Shown piece after piece: positions 44,197-53,085 of a stretch of 64,000 bases of DNA (within the stretch, counting starts at the first letter, position 1; the number at the start of each line of letters is the position of its first letter). The notes beneath the pieces were generated by a model, which saw only the letters and a list, made by a program, of their open reading frames with translations, made no database searches and was not told the DNA's origin. Where the stretch lies: positions 124,001 through 188,000 of the forward strand of contig NZ_LJAK01000002.1 of the NCBI RefSeq assembly GCF_001420005.1, in the 5' to 3' direction. Source of the DNA: Loktanella sp. 3ANDIMAR09 (GTDB taxonomy: Bacteria; Pseudomonadota; Alphaproteobacteria; Rhodobacterales; Rhodobacteraceae). The translations under genes and the position numbers were made by a program.

Positions 44197-45141
44197 ATGA
44201 CGGGCGTGTTGCACAGGATGGTCCGGCGACAACAGACGGATGCGCCTGATGTGCCGCTGACGGCGACACGGGCGGTCAAACTGGCGGTGACGCGGGCCGC
44301 ACAGTCCAGTGTCGGCCTCGTGGTCGACGTGACCGGGGTTGCGGATCGCACCTGTGATCTGGACGGTGTCACCGCCGACCTTGCCCCCGACACGCTGATG
44401 CTTGGCATTGAACGCGATGGCGCGTGTATCGGCATGATGGTCTGTGATGCCAGCCTGATTGCAGCCACGCTTGAGACGATCACGACCGGTGGGGTGTCTG
44501 CACAGCCTGCGCCCACGCGCGCGATCACCGAAACGGATGCGGATCTGGTTCGCCCGTTGTTGCAGGCGTTGCTGGATGATCTGGCCGCCACCACACCGGG
44601 GACGGTGCTGGATGGCTGGGCCGTCGGGTGTCGGCTGTCGGTGCGGTTTTGCGATACGCGGGCGGCCTGTTTCGCGCTGCGCGAACAATCCTACCGGATC
44701 ATCGCCATCACGGTATCGGATCAGAAAACCGACCGTGCGCCTTGCGTATCCATCGCTTTGCCGGACACCGCTTGCCCAGTTCCTGATCGTGTGCCGCAAT
44801 CGCAGGTCGCGGCTGACTGGGCCGACCGGTTGGCCGCGTCGGTCATGGGCGCGCCTGCGCGACTGGATGTGGTGGTGCACCGCATGCCTGTGCCGCTGCG
44901 CCGTCTGACATCGCTTGCCGTGGGCGATTGCCTGCCCTTGACCGGGTTTGCAGTCGGGTCCGTCCGGGTCGAGGCACCGGGCGGCCAGCTGGTTGCCACG
45001 GGCCGCCTGGGTCACGTCAGTGGTCGTATCGCGGTCAGGATCGCAGGTGATACACCGCCGCAGCTTGTGGATCTGCCGCATAATGCGCTGGCCCAACCCA
45101 AGGGAAGCACGGCAATTCGTGATGCGACCCTGATTGCCTGA
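44197..45141 (+). CDS. FliM/FliN-like (SPOA) C-terminal domain protein, orphan
   Basis: A 314-residue soluble protein. The last ~75 residues, DVVVHRMPVPLRRLTSLAVG then LPLTGFAVGSVRVEA and LVATGRLGHVSGRIAVRI, look like the SPOA domain of the flagellar switch proteins FliM/FliN and their type III secretion counterparts. The N-terminal part resembles no known FliM middle domain to my eye. No other flagellar or secretion gene is in the window. ATG 44197 is chosen; GTG 44188 is in frame. It converges on the DUF442 gene with a 3-base gap. Confidence 0.7.
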   Translation: MTGVLHRMVRRQQTDAPDVPLTATRAVKLAVTRAAQSSVGLVVDVTGVADRTCDLDGVTADLAPDTLMLGIERDGACIGMMVCDASLIAATLETITTGGVSAQPAPTRAITETDADLVRPLLQALLDDLAATTPGTVLDGWAVGCRLSVRFCDTRAACFALREQSYRIIAITVSDQKTDRAPCVSIALPDTACPVPDRVPQSQVAADWADRLAASVMGAPARLDVVVHRMPVPLRRLTSLAVGDCLPLTGFAVGSVRVEAPGGQLVATGRLGHVSGRIAVRIAGDTPPQLVDLPHNALAQPKGSTAIRDATLIA

Positions 45142-45144
45142 CCG

Positions 45145-45558
45145 TCAGGACAGCGTTTCGAGCTGGCTGCGCATGCCGTTCAGATCGTATCCCGCCTGCG
45201 CTGCGGCTGCGATGATGTCATCGACCGGCATCTTGCCTGCCTGTCCCAGCGCCCAGACGATGGTCGACCGGGTGCCGGATGCGCAATAGGCCAGCGTCTT
45301 GCCGGTGGCGGCCGCGTCGGACTGGGCATGCACCATATCCATGTTCAGCCCCTGATGCGTCACCGGGTTGACGACAAAGGTCATGCCAGCGGCTTCGACC
45401 GCGATCCGCATGGCCTCGGCCTGCAAGGGCGGCGGCACCTCGGCATCAGGGCGGTTACAGATGACCGTCGTGAAACCCTGTTGTGCGAGCGTTGCCGCAT
45501 CGGCGGGCTCGATCTGGGGGGCGGCGGAATAGGCGGGTGTGATCTGATTGATTTGCAT
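45145..45558 (-). CDS. DUF442 / TIGR01244 family phosphatase-like sulfur-transfer protein
   Basis: A 137-residue protein with a protein-tyrosine-phosphatase-like fold. The active-site loop is CASGTRS with Cys92; an upstream CNRPDAE segment is typical. Domains of this family occur fused to persulfide dioxygenases in Blh proteins and are linked to sulfide or persulfide metabolism. The start MQINQITPAY is used because the upstream open frame overlaps the divergent regulator. It is divergent from an ArsR-type regulator gene (85 bases), the arrangement expected for a regulated sulfur-stress gene. Confidence 0.85.
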   Translation of the reverse strand: MQINQITPAYSAAPQIEPADAATLAQQGFTTVICNRPDAEVPPPLQAEAMRIAVEAAGMTFVVNPVTHQGLNMDMVHAQSDAAATGKTLAYCASGTRSTIVWALGQAGKMPVDDIIAAAAQAGYDLNGMRSQLETLS

Positions 45559-45643
45559 GCGGCGCAGACTACGCGCGGCCTGCGGCGCGGTCCAGTGGCA
45601 ACAGGTCTGGCGCAGGGCGGCATGCAGGTTTAGCGTCGCGGGC

Positions 45644-45928
45644 ATGATCATGGACGAAAACGCACTTGCGGCGGCTGCGACCGTTCTGCACGAAATGGGG
45701 GGCACCGTACGCCTGTCGGTGCTGTGTGCACTGCGTGGTGGGCCCCGGACGGTCAGCCAGTTGCAGGGGGCTGTGGATGTCCCGCAGGCGCTGGTGTCAA
45801 ATCACCTGCGCCGCCTGCGCGCGGCCGGTCTGGTGCGGTCCGACCGCAGTCCGGACGACGCGCGCATCATTTTCTATTCCATCGCCGATGACCGGATCCA
45901 TCGCGTGCTGGATGCGCTGTCGCTTTAG
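45644..45928 (+). CDS. ArsR-family regulator, BigR/SqrR-like but with one cysteine
   Basis: A 94-residue winged-helix repressor-type protein. The recognition helix lies in VPQALVSNHLRRLRAAGLV and the wing in DDARIIFYSI. The only cysteine, Cys28 in RLSVLCALRGG, sits where persulfide sensors BigR and SqrR have their first reactive cysteine. The second, normally near the C-terminus, is absent because the protein ends at VLDALSL. ATG 45650 is an alternative start. It is divergent from the DUF442 gene, and its stop overlaps that of the next minus-strand gene. Confidence 0.85.
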   Translation: MIMDENALAAAATVLHEMGGTVRLSVLCALRGGPRTVSQLQGAVDVPQALVSNHLRRLRAAGLVRSDRSPDDARIIFYSIADDRIHRVLDALSL

Positions 45929-46152
45929 CCCAGCAGGATGCCGACCACGACCATCATCAGCCCCAGCATCGCGGAAAAGAACGCGCCCAGGTTGACCGGC
46001 ATCATCGCACCGATGCGGGCGCGCAATTCCGTGTCAGTCAGATCGGCACGTTTTGCGCGTGCCACCATGATGATGGAATAGACCACGCCACACAGGCCCA
46101 ACACCGATACGACTGCCCCGACCCAGATCAATGTTTGCATGACATACCCCAT
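45925..46152 (-). CDS. Small two-helix membrane protein
   Basis: A 75-residue protein: a transmembrane segment at about residues 5-30 (QTLIWVGAVVSVLGLCGVVY), a loop with charged residues (RAKRADLTDTELRARIG) and a second segment at the C-terminus (AFFSAMLGLMMVVVGILLG). No family function is known to me. The ATG at 46140 is an alternative start. Its stop overlaps the ArsR-type gene's stop by four bases. Confidence 0.72.
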   Translation of the reverse strand: MGYVMQTLIWVGAVVSVLGLCGVVYSIIMVARAKRADLTDTELRARIGAMMPVNLGAFFSAMLGLMMVVVGILLG

Positions 46153-46249
46153 GATTGCGCCCCGATCCGCTAACCTGACACGGCGCACCTTGCAAGGGTT
46201 TGGCAGGCTCGCTAGGACATGCCCCTGACCCAGCCGCAGGAGTGTTCCG

Positions 46250-46510
46250 ATGTCCGACAACGCCACCAACCCGACCGAAAACGTAGCCGGCGAGGAGCTG
46301 CGCCAGTTCATCGAACGCTACGAACGTCTGGAAGCAGAGAAAAAAGACATCGCTGACGGCCAGAAGGAAATCATGGCCGAGGCCAAGGGGCGTGGCTACG
46401 ACGTAAAGGTGCTGCGCAAGATCGTGGCCATGCGCAAGCGCGACAAGGACGATCTGGCCGAAGAAGAGGCCGTGCTGGAAATGTACATGGCCGCGCTGGG
46501 CATGTCCTGA
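46250..46510 (+). CDS. gapR: GapR (DUF2312) nucleoid-associated protein
   Basis: An 86-residue coiled-coil DNA-binding protein. The central ELRQFIERYERLEAEKKDI and the segment AKGRGYDVKVLRKIVAMRKR are characteristic. In Caulobacter GapR binds overtwisted AT-rich DNA ahead of replication and transcription and assists topoisomerases. It is probably monocistronic; a small hairpin (AGGGC/GCCCT, 46510-46524) follows directly. Confidence 0.93.
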   Translation: MSDNATNPTENVAGEELRQFIERYERLEAEKKDIADGQKEIMAEAKGRGYDVKVLRKIVAMRKRDKDDLAEEEAVLEMYMAALGMS

Positions 46511-46558
46511 GGGCAAAACGCCCTATGTCTGACGCCAGATCAAAACTTGAGGCAGACC

Positions 46559-47521
46559 ATGACAGCGACCAGTTCCTCCGGCCGGCAGTTGACCGACGCG
46601 AAAATCGCCCTTTTGGGTATAGGCAAGATCGCGCGCGATCAGCACATGCCCGCCATATCGGGCAGCAGTGCCTTTGACCTGGCCGCAACGGTCAGCCGTT
46701 CGGGCGGGGTGGACGACGTCGAAAACCATGGCGACATCGCAGAGCTGATCGACGCAAGGCCCGATATCGACATCTATAGCCTGACCATGCCCGCGATGCC
46801 GCGCTACGACATCGCGGTGAAATCGCTGATGGCGGGCAAACATACCATGCTGGAAAAACCCCCCGGTGCCACCGTCACCGAGGTGCAGAAGCTGGAAAAG
46901 CTGGCGCGCGCAAAGGGTGTCACACTCTACGCCTCCTGGCACCTGCGTCATGCGCCTGGCGTGGCTGCGGCCCGCGCCTGGCTGCGCGACCGCACGGTCA
47001 AGGGGATGCGGATCAACTGGCGCGAGGACGTGCACAACTGGCACCCGGGTCAGGACTGGATCTGGGAACCCGGCGGGCAGGGCGTTTTTGATACGGGTAT
47101 CAATGCGCTGTCCTTGATGACGGAAATCCTGCCGAACCCCGTGCATCTGCGCGATTCCGTTCTGAAATACCCCGGCAACCGCGATATGCCGATTGCCGCC
47201 GATCTGACCTTTGTCGGGGCAGGTGGCATACAAGTGCAGGCACAGTTCGACTGGCGCCACGAGGATCCGCCCACCTGGGATATCGAGGTCGACACGACCG
47301 ACGGCACGCTGAAACTGCTGGATGCCGCAACCAAGATGCTGGTCAACGGCCAGCCGCATGACGTGGCCGAACATGGTGAATACGAAGGTGTCTATCACCG
47401 CTTTGCCGAACTGATCGAAACCGGTCAGTCTGATGTCGATGTGGAACCGCTTCAGCATGTGGCGGATGCGATGATGCTGGCCCGCCGCGAGATCGTCGCG
47501 GATTTTCACCAAAAGGATTGA
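46559..47521 (+). CDS. Gfo/Idh/MocA family sugar dehydrogenase
   Basis: A 320-residue NAD(P)-dependent oxidoreductase. The Rossmann start is AKIALLGIGKIARDQHMPAI and the conserved EKPPG motif follows at about residue 100. The HLRHAPGVAAARAWL and WHPGQDWIWEPGGQGVFD segments resemble D-galactose/L-arabinose 1-dehydrogenases. ATG 46559 is preferred (GAGG upstream) over TTG 46547. It lies 48 bases after gapR and 64 bases before hyuA on the same strand. The exact sugar is not decided. Confidence 0.85.
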   Translation: MTATSSSGRQLTDAKIALLGIGKIARDQHMPAISGSSAFDLAATVSRSGGVDDVENHGDIAELIDARPDIDIYSLTMPAMPRYDIAVKSLMAGKHTMLEKPPGATVTEVQKLEKLARAKGVTLYASWHLRHAPGVAAARAWLRDRTVKGMRINWREDVHNWHPGQDWIWEPGGQGVFDTGINALSLMTEILPNPVHLRDSVLKYPGNRDMPIAADLTFVGAGGIQVQAQFDWRHEDPPTWDIEVDTTDGTLKLLDAATKMLVNGQPHDVAEHGEYEGVYHRFAELIETGQSDVDVEPLQHVADAMMLARREIVADFHQKD

Positions 47522-47585
47522 TGCCACCGGTTTGACATTCCCCGCGTTCCGGCGCTGCATGGCACCGCAACAGGGAGAGTGGCGG

Positions 47586-49664
47586 ATGCAAGGCGGTCAA
47601 GTGCGACTGGGTGTCGATATCGGCGGCACCTTTACCGATGTGGTGCTGGAAACCGCTGATCGTCGATATTCCACCAAGGTGCTGACGACCTATGCGGCAC
47701 CAGAGGATGCGATCGTCGAAGGAATGCAGCGGGTCTGCGCGGATGCGGGCATTTCGCCCGCGCGGATCAGCCAGATCATTCACGGCACCACGCTTGCGAC
47801 GAATGCGCTGATCGAACGGCGCGGCGCGAAAACGGCGCTGATCACGACGGCAGGGTTTCGCGACGTCATCGAGATGCGCAGCGAATCGCGGTTTGAACAA
47901 TACGATCTGAACCTGAAGCTGCCCGCGCCGCTGCTGCCGCGCAATCGTCGCTACGTGGTGCATGAACGCATCGATGCGGATGGTGGTGTGCTGGTGCCGC
48001 TGGACCGCGACGCGGTCGCGGCCCTTGCGGATGAATTGCGCGATGCAGGGTATGACAGTGTCGCCGTCGGCCTGCTGCATTCCTATGTGAATGACGCGCA
48101 TGAGACGCTGATCCGCGACGTGCTGGCGGAACGTATGCCTGCGGCGATGGTGTCGCTGTCGTCAGAGGTCAGCCCCCAGATGCGGGAATACGAACGGTTC
48201 AACACCACCGTCGCCAACGCCTATATCAAGCCGCTGATCAAATCCTACCTTGGTCGCCTGGCAGACAGTCTGCGCGCGGCCGGGGCGGATTGCCCGGTGT
48301 TCCTGATGCATTCGGGTGGCGGGATCATCGATTTGGCCACCGCGGCCGAATTTCCTGTCAGGCTGGTGGAATCCGGGCCTGCGGGCGGGGCGGTCTTTGC
48401 CGCCGATATCGCGGCGCGGCATGGGCTGGACCGGGTCCTGTCATTCGATATGGGCGGCACCACGGCCAAGATTTGCCTGATCCGCGACCAGACCCCGAAA
48501 ACCGCCCGCGTGTTCGAGGTCGCACGCACCTACCGTTTCAAAAAGGGGTCGGGCATGCCCATTTCGATCCCCGTGATCGACATGGTCGAAATCGGTGCTG
48601 GTGGTGGATCGCTGGCCCATGTCGATGCGCTGCGCCAAATTCGCGTCGGTCCCGAAAGCGCTGGGTCCGAACCGGGTCCGGCGTGCTACGGTCGCGGCGG
48701 GCAGCGACCTGCCGTCACGGACGCCGACCTGATCTTGGGTAAACTGGACCCCGCCGGATTTGCGGGTGGTCGCATCCCGCTCGACCCCGCGCAATCAGCG
48801 CAGGCGCTGGACGCCGCCGTGGGTGCGCCACTCGACATGTCCGTTCAGGATGCGGCGCATGGGCTGGCCGAAGTCGTGGATGAAAACATGGCAAATGCCG
48901 CGCGTGTCCATGCTGTCGAAAACGGCGAGGATCTGGCAGGCTACACCATGATTGCCTTTGGTGGGGCAGCGCCACTGCATGCCGCGCGTTTGTGCGAAAA
49001 GCTGGGGATCGACCGCTGTCTGGTTCCCAGCGGTGCGGGTGTCGGTTCCGCCATCGGATTTTTGCGCGCGCCCTTCAGTTTCGAGGCAACGCGGTCGGTG
49101 TTCATGCGCCTGTCCGCGTTCGATGCGGCTGCGGTGGCAGGGATATTCGCCGATCTGACGGCGCAGGCGACGACCTTTGTCAGGTCTTGCGATGCAGACG
49201 CGCCGATCACCGCCGATTACAAGGTCTACATGCGCTACAGCGGGCAGGGCTGGGAAATCCCCGTGACGCTGCCCGCGCAGGATGCCGAACAGCCCGATCC
49301 TGACCGTTTCCTTGTGCTGTTCGAGGCGGCCTATGCGGCCCTGTTCAGTCGGACGGTCGCCGGGATGGAGGTCGAGATCACGGTCTGGGCCGTCAATGCC
49401 AACACGCCCAAGGCAGCCGTCGCCCCCGCAGCACCCGTGACGGTCGCACCACCTGTCGCAGCGCGCCTCCAGCGCGACCTGTTCGACGCGGCGCAGGGCA
49501 TCAGCCAGACAGCCGGGGTGCATGCGCGCACAGACCTTGCGCCGGGGGCCACCGTCATCGGGCCCGCCGTCATCACCGAGGACGAAACCTCGATCATCGT
49601 GCCTGCCAGTCGCTGCGCTGTGGTGCTGTCCGACGGCTGTATCGCATTGCAACGCAAGGAGTGA
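47586..49664 (+). CDS. hyuA: Hydantoinase/oxoprolinase subunit A family protein
   Basis: A 692-residue HyuA-type protein: the ATP-using half of N-methylhydantoinase, 5-oxoprolinase or acetophenone-type carboxylase systems. The N-terminal phosphate motif VRLGVDIGGTFTDV and the second SFDMGGTTAKICLI (about residue 290) mark the ASKHA-like ATPase fold. GGAGAG precedes the ATG. The hyuB start follows within 3 bases of its stop. Which cyclic amide or ketone is used is not shown by sequence. Confidence 0.9.
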   Translation: MQGGQVRLGVDIGGTFTDVVLETADRRYSTKVLTTYAAPEDAIVEGMQRVCADAGISPARISQIIHGTTLATNALIERRGAKTALITTAGFRDVIEMRSESRFEQYDLNLKLPAPLLPRNRRYVVHERIDADGGVLVPLDRDAVAALADELRDAGYDSVAVGLLHSYVNDAHETLIRDVLAERMPAAMVSLSSEVSPQMREYERFNTTVANAYIKPLIKSYLGRLADSLRAAGADCPVFLMHSGGGIIDLATAAEFPVRLVESGPAGGAVFAADIAARHGLDRVLSFDMGGTTAKICLIRDQTPKTARVFEVARTYRFKKGSGMPISIPVIDMVEIGAGGGSLAHVDALRQIRVGPESAGSEPGPACYGRGGQRPAVTDADLILGKLDPAGFAGGRIPLDPAQSAQALDAAVGAPLDMSVQDAAHGLAEVVDENMANAARVHAVENGEDLAGYTMIAFGGAAPLHAARLCEKLGIDRCLVPSGAGVGSAIGFLRAPFSFEATRSVFMRLSAFDAAAVAGIFADLTAQATTFVRSCDADAPITADYKVYMRYSGQGWEIPVTLPAQDAEQPDPDRFLVLFEAAYAALFSRTVAGMEVEITVWAVNANTPKAAVAPAAPVTVAPPVAARLQRDLFDAAQGISQTAGVHARTDLAPGATVIGPAVITEDETSIIVPASRCAVVLSDGCIALQRKE

Positions 49665-49666
49665 TC

Positions 49667-51367
49667 ATGCCCGGTCAGGTTGCCTATCAGATCATGTGGA
49701 ACCGCCTGATTTCCATTGTCGAGGAACAGGCGCAGGCCCTGGTGCGGACAGCCTTTAGCACCTCGGTGCGCGAGGCGGGCGATCTGTCGGCCGGGGTTTA
49801 TGATGCCACGGGACAGATGCTGGCGCAGGCTGTCACCGGCACACCCGGCCACGTCAACGCGATGGCTGATGCGGTGCCCCATTTCATCCGCGACATCGGG
49901 TTGGACACCATGCGCCCGGGCGATGTCTATCTGACGAATGACCCGTGGAAAGGCACTGGTCATCTGCACGATATCACGGTCTGCACACCTGCGTTTCACA
50001 AGGATCGCCTGATCGGCTTTTTCGCCTGCACCGCCCATGTCACGGACATCGGCGGTCGCGGGTTCGGGGCCGATGCGGATTCGGTCTACGAAGAAGGGCT
50101 GCATCTGCCGATCATGCGGTTTGCGTCCGCCGGAACGGTTGATCCGACCCTGATCCAGATCATCCGCGCAAACGTGCGCGCACCCGATCAGCTGGTCGGT
50201 GATCTCTATGCGCTGGCGACCTGCAACGATATCGGCAGGGCACGCCTGACCGAGATGCTTGACGAATACGGGCTGGATGATCTGGACGGGATCAGCGACT
50301 TTATCCTCGATCATTCGCGCCGGGCGACACTGGACCGGATCGCGGCATTGCCACAGGGTCAAGCGGCCGCACACATGCGGATTGACGGCTATACCCGACC
50401 CGTCGACCTGCATGTCAGCGTGACCTTTGCCGGGGACCGGGTGCTGTGCGACTGGACCGGCACCAGCGGCCCCGATCCCAAGGGGATCAATGTGCCGATG
50501 GTCTATACCAAGGCCTATGCCTGCTATGCGCTGAAATGCGCCATCGCGCCGGATATTCCCAACAATGCCGCCAGCCTTGCGCCGTTCGAGGTGACCGCAC
50601 CGCCGGGCACGATCGTAAACGCCCTGCATCCTGCGCCGGTGGCGCTGCGGCATGTGATCGGCCACCTGCTGCCGGATACGATCTTTGGGGCGCTTGATCA
50701 GTTGATGCCGGGCGTCGTTCCAGCCGAAGGCGCGGGCTGTCTGTGTAATTTCCAGATGTCGCTGCGGCCGCTTGCGGGAACCGGGGGCGCTGGCGATGCC
50801 GAGGTGCTGGTGTTCAATTCCGGCGGCACGGGCGCGCGTCCGACACTGGACGGGATGTCGGCCACGGCATTTCCATCCGGCGTCATGACCATGCCGGTCG
50901 AGGCGACCGAACAGGTCGGCCCGGTCATCATCTGGCGCAAGGAACTGCGTCCTGATTCCGGCGGGGCCGGGCAATATCGCGGCGGATTGGGGCAGGTGAT
51001 GGAGGTCGGGCCGCGCGCGGGATACGACATGCATCTGTCGGCCATGTTCGACCGCGTCGCACATCCGGCACGCGGCCGACGCGGTGGTGCAGCGGGTGGG
51101 GCCACGACTGTGGCGCTAAGTGATGGCACGCCGCTGCGGGGCAAGGGACGACAGCACATCCCGGACGGCACCCGCGCGGTGATGGGGTTCCCCGGCGGGG
51201 GTGGCTATGGCGACGCCGCTGCGCGCGATGCAGATGCGGTCCGCCGCGATCTGGCGCTGGGCTATATCACGCCAGAGGTGGCACAGCGCGATTATGGCCT
51301 GTCCGCGCATGACGTGCAGGCCGTTCTGGCGGCCAGTGTGCAGGGCGACGAAGGAGCAGGATCATGA
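49667..51367 (+). CDS. hyuB: Hydantoinase/oxoprolinase subunit B family protein
   Basis: A 566-residue HyuB-type partner of HyuA. Typical segments are AFSTSVREAGDLSAGVYDA, LTNDPWKGTGHLHDITV and the C-terminal glycine-rich RGGLGQVMEVGPRAGYD. AAGGAG precedes ATG 49667; GTG 49661, overlapping the hyuA stop, is a possible start. Its stop overlaps the aldolase start in ATGA, so the four genes from hyuA to the GST appear translationally linked. Confidence 0.9.
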   Translation: MPGQVAYQIMWNRLISIVEEQAQALVRTAFSTSVREAGDLSAGVYDATGQMLAQAVTGTPGHVNAMADAVPHFIRDIGLDTMRPGDVYLTNDPWKGTGHLHDITVCTPAFHKDRLIGFFACTAHVTDIGGRGFGADADSVYEEGLHLPIMRFASAGTVDPTLIQIIRANVRAPDQLVGDLYALATCNDIGRARLTEMLDEYGLDDLDGISDFILDHSRRATLDRIAALPQGQAAAHMRIDGYTRPVDLHVSVTFAGDRVLCDWTGTSGPDPKGINVPMVYTKAYACYALKCAIAPDIPNNAASLAPFEVTAPPGTIVNALHPAPVALRHVIGHLLPDTIFGALDQLMPGVVPAEGAGCLCNFQMSLRPLAGTGGAGDAEVLVFNSGGTGARPTLDGMSATAFPSGVMTMPVEATEQVGPVIIWRKELRPDSGGAGQYRGGLGQVMEVGPRAGYDMHLSAMFDRVAHPARGRRGGAAGGATTVALSDGTPLRGKGRQHIPDGTRAVMGFPGGGGYGDAAARDADAVRRDLALGYITPEVAQRDYGLSAHDVQAVLAASVQGDEGAGS

Positions 51368-52131
51368 ACCTGAAACCAAACGCATTTCTGGCTGCGATCC
51401 GCTCGGGCAAGCCGCAAATCGGGATCTGGGTCTCGCTTTGCCATGCCGGCGCCGCCGAGGTGATCGCCGGTGCCGGGTTTGACTGGGCCGTTCTGGATAT
51501 GGAACACGCGCCAACGTCGCTGGGCGATGTGATGCATCAGCTGCAGGTCTTTGCCGGCTACACGACGACACCGATGGTGCGCCCGGATTGGAACGACCCG
51601 GTCAAGGTCAAGCGGTTGCTGGATCTGGGTGCGCCTGCGTTGTTGTTCCCGATGGTTCAATCGGAACAAGAGGCGCGTGCGGCGGTCGCCGCTTGCCGTT
51701 ATCCGCCAAGGGGGATCAGGGGCTTTGCGGGTGGCACCCGCGCGAACGGCTATGGTCGGATCAGCGACTACCTCGACCGGGTCGAGGCAGAGACGGCGAT
51801 CATCGTGCAGGTTGAATCGCGTCAGGCACTGGCGGACGCCGTGGCGATCGGCACGGTCGACGGTGTGGACGGCGTGTTTTTCGGGCCGGCAGATATCGCA
51901 GCCGATCTGGGTCTGCCGGGCCAGCCGATGGCCCCCGCCGTGTGGGACGCGATCAGACCGGCCGCGGCTGCGCTGATGGCGGCCGGTGTGCCCGTAGGAA
52001 CATTGGTACAGGACGTCACCTTTGCCCGGTCACTCTTGGCTGATGGGTTTACCTTTGTCGCTTGTGGCATCGACGCCACGCTGCTGGCGCGTGCCTCTGA
52101 CGATCTGCTGGCCGGCATGCGCGCGCCATGA
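51364..52131 (+). CDS. HpcH/HpaI family class II aldolase
   Basis: A 255-residue divalent-metal aldolase of the 4-hydroxy-2-oxoheptanedioate or 2-keto-3-deoxy-L-rhamnonate type. The family blocks GFDWAVLDMEHAP, APALLFPMVQSEQEARAAV, and the metal ligands in IIVQVESRQA and DGVFFGPADIAADLG are present. It cleaves 2-keto-3-deoxy acids to pyruvate and an aldehyde. It overlaps hyuB and the following GST gene by four bases each, so it may process a product of the same pathway. Confidence 0.92.
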   Translation: MNLKPNAFLAAIRSGKPQIGIWVSLCHAGAAEVIAGAGFDWAVLDMEHAPTSLGDVMHQLQVFAGYTTTPMVRPDWNDPVKVKRLLDLGAPALLFPMVQSEQEARAAVAACRYPPRGIRGFAGGTRANGYGRISDYLDRVEAETAIIVQVESRQALADAVAIGTVDGVDGVFFGPADIAADLGLPGQPMAPAVWDAIRPAAAALMAAGVPVGTLVQDVTFARSLLADGFTFVACGIDATLLARASDDLLAGMRAP

Positions 52132-52736
52132 CACCTGTCCTGTGGTCGTTTCGGCGGTGTCCCTATGCCATGCGTGCGCGGCTCGCGATCGCAGCCGCGA
52201 GGCAGGTCGTCGAAACGCGCGAGATATTGCTGCGCGACAAACCCGACGCCTTCTTGGCGGTCTCACCCTCGGCCACGGTGCCGTGCCTCGTCTTGGCCAA
52301 CCGCGTGATCGACGAAAGCCGCGACATCATGGTCTGGGCCTTGCAGCAGCATGATCCGCAGGATTGGCTGGATATGCCGGCAGAGGGCCATGACCTGATT
52401 GCGCGCAATGACGGGCCGTTCAAACAGGCCCTCGACCGCACGAAATACGCAAACCGCTACCCTGACAGCGATCCGTATCAGCAACGCGAGATCGCGGCTG
52501 AAATCCTGCATGACCTGAACAGGCGGTTACAGGCCGGTTGGCTGTTTGGCCGGGTGACATTGGCCGATATTGCGATCCTGCCGTTCGTGCGTCAGTTCGC
52601 ACAGATTGATCGGACCTGGTTTGATGCACAGGATTGGCCTGATCTGCGGGCGTGGCTGGATGTGTTTACACAGTCGCAAGATTTTGCCCGCATCATGACG
52701 CGCAGACCGATCTGGTCGCCAGACGTCCGGTCCTGA
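52128..52736 (+). CDS. Glutathione S-transferase family protein
   Basis: A 202-residue GST with an N-terminal thioredoxin-like domain (VLWSFRRCPYAMRARLAIA, SPSATVPCLVL, and DESRDIMVWAL for glutathione binding) and a helical C-terminal domain (TLADIAILPFVRQFA). The CPYAM start puts a cysteine where omega- and beta-class GSTs carry their catalytic residue. The start overlaps the aldolase stop in ATGA. It is the last gene of the hyu operon. Confidence 0.9.
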   Translation: MTPVLWSFRRCPYAMRARLAIAAARQVVETREILLRDKPDAFLAVSPSATVPCLVLANRVIDESRDIMVWALQQHDPQDWLDMPAEGHDLIARNDGPFKQALDRTKYANRYPDSDPYQQREIAAEILHDLNRRLQAGWLFGRVTLADIAILPFVRQFAQIDRTWFDAQDWPDLRAWLDVFTQSQDFARIMTRRPIWSPDVRS

Positions 52737-52836
52737 CCGCGCACAGCCGCGGATTTGGGGTGCGCATCACGCTTGCGCGATCTGGGCGTGACACTATGGT
52801 GATCATGAAAACAGAAATACAAAGGGATTTTCCGTG

Positions 52837-53085
52837 ATGAAAATGACGACCTTGGCCGCGACAGTGGCTCTGATGCTTCCGACCTTGGCCCAGTCCCAGG
52901 GGTTGATCGTGACCGAACCAGCGGCACCGCCTGCGCCAGTAATTGATCCGATGACCCCCGCGCTGACGACGGGTCAGGGACTGTCAACCGGTGCGATCCT
53001 GGGAATCGGTGCTGGTATGGTGGGCTTGTTCGCCCTTCTTTCATCGGATGACGACGAAGGTGCAGCGACGCCCGATACCAACTGA
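52837..53085 (+). CDS. Small secreted/membrane protein with acidic C-terminus (first of pair)
   Basis: An 82-residue protein: signal peptide MKMTTLAATVALMLPTLAQS, a short proline-rich stretch (APPAPVIDPMTP), a glycine-containing hydrophobic segment (STGAILGIGAGMVGLFALL) and an acidic tail SSDDDEGAATPDTN. The GTG at 52834 is also in frame. A second gene 240 bases downstream encodes a protein of the same layout. No family is recognised. Confidence 0.72.
   Translation: MKMTTLAATVALMLPTLAQSQGLIVTEPAAPPAPVIDPMTPALTTGQGLSTGAILGIGAGMVGLFALLSSDDDEGAATPDTN

Noticed and set aside
49331-51064. 577-codon minus-strand frame
   Set aside because: It is antisense to hyuA and hyuB and is low-complexity His/Arg/Gly-rich, typical of shadows in GC-rich DNA.
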